Assembly (NCBI GenBank): GCA_050014395.1
Contig: JBEKDK010000033.1
Span: forward strand, 1 to 37,010
Direction: 5' to 3'
From: DASPOJ01 sp050014395
GTDB taxonomy: Bacteria; Acidobacteriota; Terriglobia; Acidiferrales; UBA7541
Length of the DNA stretch: 37,010 nucleotides
In this document: one piece after another, positions 1-7,401 of the stretch
Layout: each line of letters begins with the position of its first letter
Position numbering within the stretch: the stretch's first letter is position 1
Translations under genes and position numbers: made by a program
Notes under the pieces: model-generated
Databases searched by the model: none
The model's input: only the letters and a program-made list of their open reading frames with translations
What the model was told of the DNA's origin: nothing

Positions 1-699
1 GTCTTCGAGCAGCGCGATCTGCTGCTCGGCGCGCGCTACGCCCAATTCCGCCCGCACGCTTTCGATCGGCAATTCTTGTCCGGCGGAAACGCGATCGCGC
101 ATCAGATCGAGGATTTTCTGGGCGCTCGATTCCTCCTGGCGCATCAGGTCGAGTTCGTGGCGGGTCTTCGCCAGCTCCAGATATTCGGTCGCGGCTTTGA
201 GCATGACGGAATCGCGCACGCCATCGAGGGCGATCTGCTGCTCCGCCGCGCGCTGTTGAGCCGCGCGCACCTGGCCGCGCAGTTCGGGATTGTAGAGCGC
301 CTCGTCGTAGGAGAGCGTGAAGATCGCGGGCACGCCGCCGCCGGCAAGCAATGGCAATCCGTGCGTGAATGCCGCGCCGCTTCCAGCGTAAATATTCGGC
401 AGAAATGCCGCCGATTGGCTGCCGGCTTGACGCTGCGCGACCGTGTATTCCAAACGCGCCATCTGCATATCGCGGCTATTGCGCACAGCCAGCGCCACGG
501 TTTCTTTGAGCGTCAGGGCGTGCGGAGGGGGAGCTTGCTGCGCCCAGGCCGCGGCGCACGAAGCGATCGCGATCCACGCGACGACTCCCGCGGCGATTCC
601 CGCAACGACGCGCGCAGACGCGCCGGCGCGGCGCGAGTAGCTCGCAGCGCGCTCTCGAAAATTCCCCATCGCGCATGTCGTGCCGATCATGCCCATCAT
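1..699 (-). CDS. TolC-family outer membrane efflux protein, 3' end cut by window edge
   Basis: Outer membrane channel component of a tripartite efflux system. The frame stays open from the ATG at 699 to base 1, giving 233 N-terminal residues. An AAGGAG lies 8 bases before that ATG, and a second ATG follows directly. A basic N-terminus and a hydrophobic stretch at about residues 35-54 ending in AAAWAQQ form an export signal. The typical outer membrane efflux protein start follows (ALTLKETVALAVRNSRD), then long Gln/Ala/Glu-rich helices with SAAFLPNIYAGSG and QRAAEQQIALDGVRDSV, as in the periplasmic tunnel repeats of TolC. A full protein would be about 420-480 residues, so roughly half is missing. 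It starts 25 bases after the permease stop, as last visible gene of the efflux operon. The family is secure; the exported substrate is unknown. Confidence 0.85.
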   Translation of the reverse strand, partial: MMGMIGTTCAMGNFRERAASYSRRAGASARVVAGIAAGVVAWIAIASCAAAWAQQAPPPHALTLKETVALAVRNSRDMQMARLEYTVAQRQAGSQSAAFLPNIYAGSGAAFTHGLPLLAGGGVPAIFTLSYDEALYNPELRGQVRAAQQRAAEQQIALDGVRDSVMLKAATEYLELAKTRHELDLMRQEESSAQKILDLMRDRVSAGQELPIESVRAELGVARAEQQIALLED

Positions 700-724
700 G
701 ATGAACGCTCCTTCCGCTTCCGGC

Positions 725-1924
725 CTATTCGTAGCGCAACGCTTCGGTCGGCTGCAATCGCGCGGCCTTGCTCGCCGGCAGATAACCGAACAGCACTCCC
801 GTCGCGCACGACACGATAAATGACGCCACCACCGATTCCCACGGCACCGGCACGCGAAGATTGCCGGGCAATAGCGGGCGGATCATCACGGGGATGGCCA
901 AGGCAATCAGGATGCCCACCACCGCGCCGAAGCTGCTGATCAAAGAAGCTTCCAGCAGAAACTGAGACATGATCTCGCTGCGCCGCGCGCCGATCGCTTT
1001 GCGAAGGCCGATCTCGCGCGTGCGCTCCGTCACCGTGACGAGCATGATGTTCATGATCCCGATGCCGCTGACAACCAGCGCGATGAATCCGATCAGCAGC
1101 AGCACAATCGTCAGCGCCCATGCGATTTTCCGCGCCGCATCCAAAATGGCGCTCAAATTCAGCACGACGTAGCGCGCGCGCCCCGGATGCCGGTCGCGCA
1201 GCAGCGCGGTGAGCTGCAACGTAACCGAATCCACCAACTCCGGCGCGGCCGCCTGGACATAGAGCACTTCGAGGCCGCTATCGCCGGTGTAATACTGCAT
1301 CAGCGGAAACGGCACCAGCACGGTGTATTCCTGAATCTCGGAAAGGCCGTAGGTGGCGGTGCGCTCCTGGAAGACGCCTAGCACGGTGTAGCTGACTTCT
1401 CCGACGCGCAAATTCTTTCCGACCGGATCCTCGTTGGGGAAAACCTTGCCGGCAAGTTCTTTCGTCACCAGACACACTTTGCTGCGCGACGCGGAGTCTT
1501 CAGCATCGAAAAATCTTCCTCGCAGCACCAGCAGATTGCGGATGGTTTGAAAACCCTCGGTCACGCCGACCAAACTCACGGAGCGCTCTTCGTCCCCCGC
1601 GAGGACGTTTTCCTCGATGCCGCGCGTTCCGGCCACCGCCGCCGCGCCGGTGATGGCGTACTTGGCCGCCTCCATGTCGTCCACCGTGAGTTGATCGCTT
1701 AGTTCGGAGGGGTGATCGGCGTTCACTTCCAGTTGCGCGTACACCAAATTCGAGCCCACGCCTTCGATTTGCGCGATGACGTAGCGCCGCCCCGTCAGCG
1801 CAATCGTCACGACCAACACGATGCACGCGCTGCCGATGATCACGCCGAGCGTGGTCAAGAAGGCGCGCAGCTTGTTGGCCCACAGGGCCTCGAGCGCAAC
1901 CATCCACGTTTGGCTTGTCACCAT
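725..1924 (-). CDS. MacB-type ABC transporter permease (MacB_PCD/FtsX)
   Basis: Inner membrane permease of a MacAB-TolC-like efflux pump. The 399 residues begin with a cytoplasmic stretch and TM1 (NKLRAFLTTLGVIIGSACIV, about 18-37). A large periplasmic domain follows (about 45-265; motifs LVLRGRFFDAED and VCLVTKELAGKVFP). The FtsX block comes next with three membrane segments; between them lies the hallmark VTERTREIGLRKAIGARR. The end, PASKAARLQPTEALRYE, is typical of the family. No ATP-binding domain is fused and none is encoded in this operon, so the ATPase must lie beyond the left edge or elsewhere. The ATG at 1924 has a poor ribosome site. The in-frame ATG at 1903 would also leave TM1 intact, so the first seven residues are uncertain. 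Confidence 0.92.
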   Translation of the reverse strand: MVTSQTWMVALEALWANKLRAFLTTLGVIIGSACIVLVVTIALTGRRYVIAQIEGVGSNLVYAQLEVNADHPSELSDQLTVDDMEAAKYAITGAAAVAGTRGIEENVLAGDEERSVSLVGVTEGFQTIRNLLVLRGRFFDAEDSASRSKVCLVTKELAGKVFPNEDPVGKNLRVGEVSYTVLGVFQERTATYGLSEIQEYTVLVPFPLMQYYTGDSGLEVLYVQAAAPELVDSVTLQLTALLRDRHPGRARYVVLNLSAILDAARKIAWALTIVLLLIGFIALVVSGIGIMNIMLVTVTERTREIGLRKAIGARRSEIMSQFLLEASLISSFGAVVGILIALAIPVMIRPLLPGNLRVPVPWESVVASFIVSCATGVLFGYLPASKAARLQPTEALRYE

Positions 1925-1974
1925 GGCAGCGCCTATTCAGTCTCCCGCTCGAGCGGCTGGTCCGATGCTAATCC

Positions 1975-3006
1975 TTAATCCTTTTCCACGCGCCGCAGAC
2001 CCTCTCGCGCGGCATGATCCTTGGGATCGGCGCTCAAGCAAGTCTTGTACTCCTGCGCGGCCTCGGAATTCCGCCCTTCTTTTTCGTAGAGCGTGCCGAG
2101 CCATCCATGCGCGGATGCGTGCGTGGGCATATCGGAATTTTCGGGCGTCGAGTTGATGTAGGAGCGCAGGAGCTGCTCGGCCTCGGCGGCGCGCTGCCCG
2201 GCCAGGACGTCCGCCACGCCGCGATAGTATCCCAAGCGCGAATCGTTCGGATCGAACTTGACCGCCGCGGCGACGGCCGCGGACATTTTCGTTCCATCGC
2301 TGCGGTCGCGGTAGTAATCGGCCACTTCAAAGCAGACGCCCACGCGCTTCGGCGCCGCCAGAATTTTCTGATACAAGCTGTCGGCATCGTCGTATTGCTT
2401 CTTCGTCGCGTAATATTCGGCGCGCGCCAATTGGCCTTCCACCGGGTCCACCTGAGAAAGGCTGTCGATCTCGTGCAGCGCTTTGTCGTCGCCGCCGCCC
2501 ACAATCGCGGGAGCATTCATGTCGTAGCGAATCAAATCGCGCTGCGCCTCGAGGTTCGATGGCTGCAATTCGACGGCCGTCGCGAATTCGTGCCGCGTCT
2601 TTCGCGCCAGCGAATAGCCAAACAGGCCTGCCTGTTCAGCTTTGCGGCCGTAGGCCCGGCCCAGCCAGTCGTGCGCGTTGGAATCTTTCGGCGCGAGCTC
2701 CACGCCGCGCTCCAGACTCGTAATCGCGCGCGAAAAATCTCCCAGCTCGAAGTAGCAACGGCCCAGCAGAACGGCGAGATGAGCGTCGTCGGGCATTTTC
2801 GCCGTGGCGGATGTGAGCACGTCCACCGCCTGGCTGTATTGCCCGGAGTCGAATAAACGTTGCGCATCCGTCTGGGAATTCGGCTGCGCCGCGCGCGCCG
2901 CCCGGTCCGCGCGGAACGCGATGCTTGGAGTGGCCGGAAAAACCGAGTGCGCCGGGCCCATGCTCAAAACCAGCGCGCATGCTGCCGTCGCAATCGCGCG
3001 CGTCAT
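1975..3006 (-). CDS. exported TPR-repeat protein of the efflux operon
   Basis: A 343-residue protein with an N-terminal export signal (hydrophobic ATAACALVLSMGPAHSVFPA) and tandem tetratricopeptide repeats over most of its length. Clear units are DAQRLFDSGQYSQAVDVLTS, AVLLGRCYFELGDFSRAITS, ARAEYYATKKQYDDADSLYQ and GWLGTLYEKEGRNSEAAQEY. TPRs form helical scaffolds for protein contacts; no catalytic motif was seen. Its ATG overlaps the stop of the adaptor gene (ATGA, 3003-3006), so the two are probably translationally coupled. It sits between adaptor and permease, which is unusual for a MacAB-TolC operon. A role in assembling the pump, or a regulatory role in the envelope, is possible but is inference. 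Confidence 0.8.
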   Translation of the reverse strand: MTRAIATAACALVLSMGPAHSVFPATPSIAFRADRAARAAQPNSQTDAQRLFDSGQYSQAVDVLTSATAKMPDDAHLAVLLGRCYFELGDFSRAITSLERGVELAPKDSNAHDWLGRAYGRKAEQAGLFGYSLARKTRHEFATAVELQPSNLEAQRDLIRYDMNAPAIVGGGDDKALHEIDSLSQVDPVEGQLARAEYYATKKQYDDADSLYQKILAAPKRVGVCFEVADYYRDRSDGTKMSAAVAAAVKFDPNDSRLGYYRGVADVLAGQRAAEAEQLLRSYINSTPENSDMPTHASAHGWLGTLYEKEGRNSEAAQEYKTCLSADPKDHAAREGLRRVEKD

Positions 3007-4232
3007 TCTTGAGTCACGGCCTGAATCTTCATCTTGTCTTTCAATTGCACTTCGCCAGGCAGCGCCACCAGGTCGCCTTCACTCAGACCGGAGACGACTT
3101 CGTAAGACACCGGCGTCGCGATTCCCACGCGAATTTCGCGGCGGCGCAAGTGATTATCGTCCACGACGAAAACGTAGCGATGATTCCCGTCGGATACGAC
3201 CGCGCCGCGCGGCACCACCAAGGCGTTAGTCCGCTCGCGCAGATGGATGCTCACGTCCACGGTAATGTTTGGAATCAGATCGAGCTTGTCGTTCGTCACC
3301 GAGCAAAGTGTTTCGCCGACACTGCGCGTGCCGTGGGGAACAACCTCCTTGGGCACCATTTCCGTCCGCCCCGCCCAGACGCGATCCGGCAGCGCGTCCC
3401 AAGTGACGTCCACGGTCTGGCCCTCTTCAAGGCTTCCCAGTTCCGGCTCGTCAATGAACGCGCGCACGCGAACTTTGTGAAGATCGGCCATTTCGGCCAG
3501 AAGGTCGCCGACGTGCACGAAATCTCCGGCGTGCACCGGCAAAGAATAAAGCGTGCCGTCGGCCGGCGCGATGGCCCGCGCGGAATTCACTTTCTCCTCG
3601 AGGTCGCGCACATTATCGCGCAACTGCGCAACCAACAGCCCGTTCTGCGAAACGTCCAACTGCACCTGCCGGCGATATTCCTCCAGCGCCTTCTCCGCCT
3701 GCTGCGCATCGGCTTCCGCTGCCGCAAGCGCGGCGCGGTTTTCGGCCAGTTCCGCCGGCGTGGCCGCTTGCTGCGCCACAAGTTTGGTCAGCGCGGCGTT
3801 CTGCTGCCGCAGCGCGTCGCGGCGCGCATCGGCAGACGCAACATCGCCGCTGGCCTTGGCCCGTTGATCCGCACGCCCGCCAGATTGCGCGGCGCGCAAG
3901 GCGTCTTCTTCGGTGGCCAATTGCGCGCGCGCTTGATTGAGCGCGGCCCGTTCGGCCGTCGCGTCCAACTCCAGCAGCAATTGCCCGCGGTGCACGGCCT
4001 GGCCCTCCGTCACGAGCACGCGCGTCACGAACGTATCCATTTCCGCACGGATCGAATGCGGGGCAATCGGCTCCACTTTGCCGTTGCTGGAAATTGTCGA
4101 ACTCAAATTTTCACGCGTGATCGGCACCACCGCGACGCGTGGCGCCGGACGCCGCCAGTTCAAAATCAACAGCACGACGACCAGCGTGGCCGCTGCGCCC
4201 AGCCCCAGCCAGAGCCGCTTTTTCAGCGTCAA
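3003..4232 (-). CDS. MacA/HlyD-type periplasmic adaptor subunit
   Basis: Membrane fusion protein linking an inner membrane permease to a TolC channel. The 409 residues start with a signal-anchor (LWLGLGAAATLVVVLLILNW, about 7-26). The first lipoyl half follows (GKVEPIAPHSIRAEMDTFVT, VTEGQAVHRGQLLLELD). Next is a long Ala/Gln/Glu-rich helical hairpin at about 85-215, the second lipoyl half (ARAIAPADGTLYSLPVHAGD), a beta-barrel with DEPELGSLEEGQTVDV, and a C-terminal membrane-proximal domain ending in GLSEGDLVALPGEVQLKDKM. The start is a TTG preceded by GGAGG seven bases upstream. The stop overlaps the TPR gene. It is the first gene of the operon, with a long leader carrying 27-bp repeats and a candidate promoter at 4366-4374. 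Confidence 0.93.
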   Translation of the reverse strand: MTLKKRLWLGLGAAATLVVVLLILNWRRPAPRVAVVPITRENLSSTISSNGKVEPIAPHSIRAEMDTFVTRVLVTEGQAVHRGQLLLELDATAERAALNQARAQLATEEDALRAAQSGGRADQRAKASGDVASADARRDALRQQNAALTKLVAQQAATPAELAENRAALAAAEADAQQAEKALEEYRRQVQLDVSQNGLLVAQLRDNVRDLEEKVNSARAIAPADGTLYSLPVHAGDFVHVGDLLAEMADLHKVRVRAFIDEPELGSLEEGQTVDVTWDALPDRVWAGRTEMVPKEVVPHGTRSVGETLCSVTNDKLDLIPNITVDVSIHLRERTNALVVPRGAVVSDGNHRYVFVVDDNHLRRREIRVGIATPVSYEVVSGLSEGDLVALPGEVQLKDKMKIQAVTQE

Positions 4233-4271
4233 GCGCGTTCCTCCGCTCGTCCGCTCGCCTTCATCCCGGTT

Positions 4272-4474
4272 TGCGTGGAACTAATTGCTTCCAACATCTG
4301 CGTGGAGTGCATTGCTTCACCGGTCTGCGCGGTGCGCAGTACTTTCGACCCAGCGCGAGCGCAAAATTGTAGCAAATTCCCCGCCGAGCGGCCGACCCTG
4401 CCTCGCCCCGCGGGGCTCCGACTTCTGCCAGCGGTATCTGGCCGGCCCGCGCGGAGCGCGTTGCTTCAACCGAT
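4272..4474. repeat. 27-bp imperfect tandem repeats in the efflux operon leader
   Basis: Three contiguous 27-base units lie at 4272-4298, 4299-4325 and 4326-4352. They share TGCGYGG at the start and an ATTGCTTC or GTACTTTC core. A separated copy is at 4448-4474 (GCGCGGAGCGCGTTGCTTCA), and a more decayed one is near 4416-4442. The three contiguous units lie between the candidate efflux promoter and the TTG start, so they would be transcribed as leader RNA. No gene was found in 4233-4584. Because 27 is divisible by three, meaningless open frames here show a nine-residue period. Confidence 0.7.
4366..4374 (-). promoter_or_regulatory. candidate extended -10 promoter of the efflux operon
   Basis: On the minus strand the sequence reads TGCTACAAT, an extended -10 box (TG-N-TACAAT) followed by a T-rich stretch. 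No good -35 box is seen at 16-18 bases. Transcription would start near 4359, giving a leader of about 127 bases before the TTG at 4232. Confidence 0.45.
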
Positions 4475-4569
4475 GCTATACCGCTTTGCGAGGATGCCGC
4501 CAGCACAGAATTCGTGAAGCTCGGCGGTTCGCCACCGGCGCCGCTGCCAATGCCGGGCTGGCGGCTCTG

Positions 4570-4578
4570 TGCTAGAAT
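4570..4578 (+). promoter_or_regulatory. extended -10 promoter directly before the zinc-ribbon gene
   Basis: TGCTAGAAT ends six bases before the ATG at 4585. A start of transcription at the usual distance would fall on or next to the ATG. No Shine-Dalgarno sequence lies between, so the message would be leaderless. No -35 box is convincing. Confidence 0.5.
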
Positions 4579-4584
4579 CGCCGC

Positions 4585-4752
4585 ATGAGCGCGGATACGC
4601 CAGCCACGCAACCGTCCGAGCACGCGACGGAGCAGGCCGCATCGAGCGGCGCGCCGACCCTGCATCGCGTCTGCATCCAGTGCAATAATGTGTTTTGTGT
4701 CGCGCCGGATCACTACGACGCCAAGCATTGCCCCACCTGCCGCAAAGAATAA
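4585..4752 (+). CDS. small zinc-ribbon protein (55 residues)
   Basis: A short gene running from ATG 4585 to TAA 4752. The first 25 residues are hydrophilic and probably disordered (Ala/Thr/Glu/Ser-rich). The rest is a compact zinc ribbon with two CxxC knuckles, Cys30-x2-Cys33 and Cys49-Pro-Thr-Cys52, plus an extra Cys38 and His43/His48 between them. The pattern matches small zinc-binding or rubredoxin-like stand-alone domains, so metal binding is likely; a function in nucleic acid or protein binding cannot be told from sequence. There is no Shine-Dalgarno sequence, but an extended -10 box lies six bases upstream. The next gene (YjbQ family) starts 88 bases downstream with its own promoter candidate. 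Confidence 0.75.
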   Translation: MSADTPATQPSEHATEQAASSGAPTLHRVCIQCNNVFCVAPDHYDAKHCPTCRKE

Positions 4753-4783
4753 CGCTCGCCACCAGCAACGCCCACGCCGCCAC

Positions 4784-4813
4784 TTTTCATTCGCCACCAT
4801 TTTTCGCTAGAAT
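4784..4813 (+). promoter_or_regulatory. candidate sigma70-type promoter of the YjbQ gene
   Basis: TTTTCA (4784-4789) and TAGAAT (4808-4813) are separated by 18 bases; the -10 is preceded by GC as in the extended boxes nearby. It would give a leader of about 20 bases containing the GAGGAG ribosome site before ATG 4841. Confidence 0.45.
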
Positions 4814-4840
4814 TCCCGCCGCTATCTGAGGAGAACTCCG

Positions 4841-5254
4841 ATGAAGATTCATACCGATTACATCACCCTGCACACGGAACAGCAGCGCGAATTCATTACG
4901 ATCACCTCAAACGTAAAATCCGCCATCGAAAAATGCGGCATACGCGACGGCATCGTGCTGGTCAGCGTGCTGCACTCGAATTCCGCCGTGTTCGTGAACG
5001 ACGATGAACCCGGCTTGCAGACCGACATCGAGACCTGGCTGCAGCAAATCGCGCCCCATCGCACCGACTACAAGCACGCCACGCGAACCGAAAGCAACTC
5101 CAGCGCTCATTTGCAAACCTTGCTGCTGGGCAATCAAGTCGTGCTCGCGCTCACCGAAGGCAAACTCGAACTTGGCCCCTGGCAAAGTATCGTCTATGCT
5201 GAACTGGATGGCCTCCGCCCCAAGAAAATTGTGATCAAGATCCTGGGAGAGTAG
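4841..5254 (+). CDS. yjbQ: YjbQ/UPF0047 family protein (secondary thiamine-phosphate synthase type)
   Basis: A 137-residue cytosolic protein matching the usual length of the UPF0047/YjbQ family. Diagnostic blocks are visible in order: the N-terminal strand FITITSNVKSAIEKCGIRDG, the central VLHSNSAVFVNDDEPGLQTD, the SSAHLQTLLLG block with a conserved His, and the C-terminal LGPWQSIVYAELDG followed by KKIVIKILGE. The E. coli member has been described as having weak thiamine-phosphate synthase activity; the physiological role of the family is not settled. A GAGGAG sequence precedes the ATG at suitable distance. It is followed by a repeat element and an ABC transporter pair with no evident functional link. 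Confidence 0.9.
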   Translation: MKIHTDYITLHTEQQREFITITSNVKSAIEKCGIRDGIVLVSVLHSNSAVFVNDDEPGLQTDIETWLQQIAPHRTDYKHATRTESNSSAHLQTLLLGNQVVLALTEGKLELGPWQSIVYAELDGLRPKKIVIKILGE

Positions 5255-5270
5255 CCGAGCAGCACGCATT

Positions 5271-5334
5271 GTAAGGGCACGGTTTCAACCGTGCCGCAAC
5301 CGCTGCAAAATACGCGCGGCTTTAGCCGCTGAGG
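5271..5334 (+). repeat. double-hairpin dispersed repeat (REP-like)
   Basis: Two perfect hairpins lie in about 60 bases. GGCACGGTT-TC-AACCGTGCC (5276-5295) is a 9-bp stem, and GCGGC-TTTA-GCCGC (5316-5329) is a 5-bp stem followed by TGAGG. I recall this architecture (a GGCACG..CGTGCC stem plus a GCGGCTTTAGCCGC stem and TGAGG) as a frequent intergenic repeat of acidobacterial genomes; that is memory, not a search result. Its right end abuts the truncated 5' end of the next gene. Confidence 0.65.
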
Positions 5335-6039
5335 CCCGCTCTCTATTCCGGCGGCGGCGAACTGCGCGCCGTCCAAGACGTCAATTTCCGCTGCGCCCCC
5401 GGCCAAATCTACGGCCTGTTGGGCGCCAATGGCGCCGGCAAGACCACCACGCTGCGCATTTTGGCCACGATCCTGGCGCCTTCCGAGGGCAGGGCCACGG
5501 TCGCCGGCTTCGACGTCGAATCCCAGCCCGAGCAAGTCCGCCGCAACATCGGTTTTCTTTCGACCGCGACCGCTCTCTACGCCCGCCTGACCGCCGAGGA
5601 AATGGTGCAATATTTCGGCCGCCTGCATGGCCTTGACGAAGCCGTACTGCGCCGCCGCATCGACGAAATCTTCGAGCGCCTGGGAATGAACGAATTTCGC
5701 CGCCGCCGCTGCGACGCGCTCTCCACCGGCATGAAGCAGAGGGTTTCTATCGCGCGCACTCTAGTGCACGATCCACCGGTGATGATTTTCGATGAGCCTA
5801 CGGCCGGCCTGGACGTCATGGCCGCGCGCACGATTCTCGATTTCATCCGCGAATGCCGCGACCGCGGAAAAACCGTCGTCTTCTCAACGCATGTGATGAG
5901 CGAAGCCGAAAAAGTCTGCGACACCATCGGCATCATCCATCAGGGCCGCCTGCTCGTTGAAGGCACGCTTGCCGAACTTGGCAATCGTTACGCCGGCAAA
6001 AATCTCGAGGATATTTTCATGGCCGTGGTGCAACCGTGA
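5329..6039 (+). CDS. NatA-like ABC transporter ATP-binding protein, start codon apparently lost
   Basis: ATPase of an ABC-2 exporter. Walker A GANGAGKT, signature LSTGMKQRVSIARTL, Walker B VMIFDEPTAGLD and switch region STHVMSEAEKV are all intact. The 5' end is odd. The frame is closed by TAG at 5323-5325 and contains no ATG, GTG or TTG before a TTG at 5419, which lies just before Walker A. Translated upstream, the sequence YSGGGELRAVQDVNFRCAPG is clearly the family's first strand, so about ten N-terminal residues (normally MIEVxNLxKR) are missing exactly where the repeat element ends. I place the start at CTG 5329 only as a formal choice. The gene may be silenced, or may start from a non-standard codon. 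The stop overlaps the permease start (GTGA). Confidence 0.75.
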   Translation: MRPALYSGGGELRAVQDVNFRCAPGQIYGLLGANGAGKTTTLRILATILAPSEGRATVAGFDVESQPEQVRRNIGFLSTATALYARLTAEEMVQYFGRLHGLDEAVLRRRIDEIFERLGMNEFRRRRCDALSTGMKQRVSIARTLVHDPPVMIFDEPTAGLDVMAARTILDFIRECRDRGKTVVFSTHVMSEAEKVCDTIGIIHQGRLLVEGTLAELGNRYAGKNLEDIFMAVVQP

Positions 6040-7247
6040 AGCTGAAAGATATTGGCATCGTCTATCGCAAGGAAATGACGGATTCGCTTCGCGATCGGCG
6101 CACGTTGATCTCCATGATCGTCGTCCCCATTTTGGTGATGCCGCTGCTGACGATCGGCATGGGCGCGCTCACGGCAGAAATGGTCGGCCGGGCGGAACAA
6201 GAAACTCCTGCGATCATGGTTCTCGGCGGCGCCGATTCGCCCAACGTCATGGAAGAGCTGCGCGCGCAGAAAGATTTGCGCGTGGTCCCGGCCGCCGCGG
6301 ACTACGCGAAGCAAATTGAAGACAAAAGAATTCCCGCAGCCGTCGAAATCCCACCCGGCTTCGATGCCACCGTTGCCGCCGGCGCGCCCGCGGTCGTCAC
6401 TGTGTACGATTACGAGGGCAATTTGAAATCCGGCATCGCCGTCGACCGTTTGCGAAAGTTTTTCAGAGATCTTGGCGACCACACCGTCAGCGAGCGTCTG
6501 GCGGCTCAGCGCCTTCCGGATTCGCTGATCCATCCATTCGATGTGAAGGTGCAGAACGTTGTCTCGCCTGAAAAAGAAACTGGCGAAATCGTAGGCGGCA
6601 TCGTGCCGTACATCGTCATCCTTCTCTGCTTGACCGGCGCGATTTATCCCGCGATCGATCTTACCGCCGGCGAAAAAGAGCGCGGCACGATGGAGACCAT
6701 TCTCACCAGTCCTGTCGCGCGCATCGATCTCGTCTTCGGAAAATTCTTCACCGTGCTCACCGCATCGGTGGCGACCGCTATTCTCGCCGTGCTCTCGATG
6801 GGCGTTTCATTTGGCGTAGCTAAGACGCTGCTGATGAGCCTTGCCACGAGCGGCCAAGCCGGCGGCTTCACGCTATCCATCAATCCGAAATCCGTCGTCG
6901 CGGTGTTCGTGATGGTGCTGCCGCTCGCGGTGCTTTTCTCCGCCGCGCTGCTCGCCATCGCGCTGTTCGCGAAAAGTTACAAGGAAGCCCAAAGCTATCT
7001 GCAGCCGCTGACGATCATCGTCATCCTGCCTGGAATCGCTGCTCTGCTGCCCGGCGTGGAATTGAACGCGCACCTGGCGCTGATTCCTGTGTTGAATACG
7101 AGTCTGGTGAGCAAAGAAATTCTGACGGGCACGTACCACTGGCACTACATCGCACTGATCTTCGCTTCCTCGTGCGTTTACGCGGCCGTCGCCCTGACCT
7201 TCGCCGTCAGATTGTTTGAACGCGAAGACGTCCTGTTCAGGACGTGA
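6036..7247 (+). CDS. NatB-like ABC-2 transporter permease
   Basis: Membrane partner of the upstream ATPase; its GTG start overlaps the ATPase stop by four bases. The 403 residues show one N-terminal membrane segment (about 23-45), a large extracytoplasmic domain (about 46-185) and a C-terminal bundle of about five segments. The motif AGEKERGTMETILTSPV (211-227) is typical of the NatB branch of ABC-2 permeases, named after the Bacillus NatAB sodium exporter. Sodium as substrate is only a family label. The frame is intact to the TGA at 7247, so if the ATPase is dead the permease has not yet decayed. Confidence 0.88.
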   Translation: MKLKDIGIVYRKEMTDSLRDRRTLISMIVVPILVMPLLTIGMGALTAEMVGRAEQETPAIMVLGGADSPNVMEELRAQKDLRVVPAAADYAKQIEDKRIPAAVEIPPGFDATVAAGAPAVVTVYDYEGNLKSGIAVDRLRKFFRDLGDHTVSERLAAQRLPDSLIHPFDVKVQNVVSPEKETGEIVGGIVPYIVILLCLTGAIYPAIDLTAGEKERGTMETILTSPVARIDLVFGKFFTVLTASVATAILAVLSMGVSFGVAKTLLMSLATSGQAGGFTLSINPKSVVAVFVMVLPLAVLFSAALLAIALFAKSYKEAQSYLQPLTIIVILPGIAALLPGVELNAHLALIPVLNTSLVSKEILTGTYHWHYIALIFASSCVYAAVALTFAVRLFEREDVLFRT

Positions 7248-7401
7248 TCCTCCCCAACAACCACACGTCCGAAACCTAAAATCGGCGCGCGCCGTCATAG
7301 TGGGCGGCACTTCGCGCCTGATATTTGCAACCGAAATTTGCAACCGCACTTCGCTTTTGCACTTCGTCAGATCACATCGCCGCGTCGCGAGGAGACTATC
7401 C

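Noticed and set aside
4272..4352. CRISPR-like reading of the 27-bp repeats
   Set aside because: Units are directly contiguous with no spacers, and no cas gene is present.
2925..4517. 530-residue open frame antisense to the efflux adaptor
   Set aside because: Its composition (Arg/Gln/His-rich) is that of an antisense read of a GC-rich gene, and the opposite strand carries a full, motif-verified adaptor.
4261..4800. 179-residue minus-strand frame across the intergenic repeats
   Set aside because: Its nine-residue periodicity comes from the 27-bp DNA repeat; it overlaps the zinc-ribbon gene and has no ribosome site.
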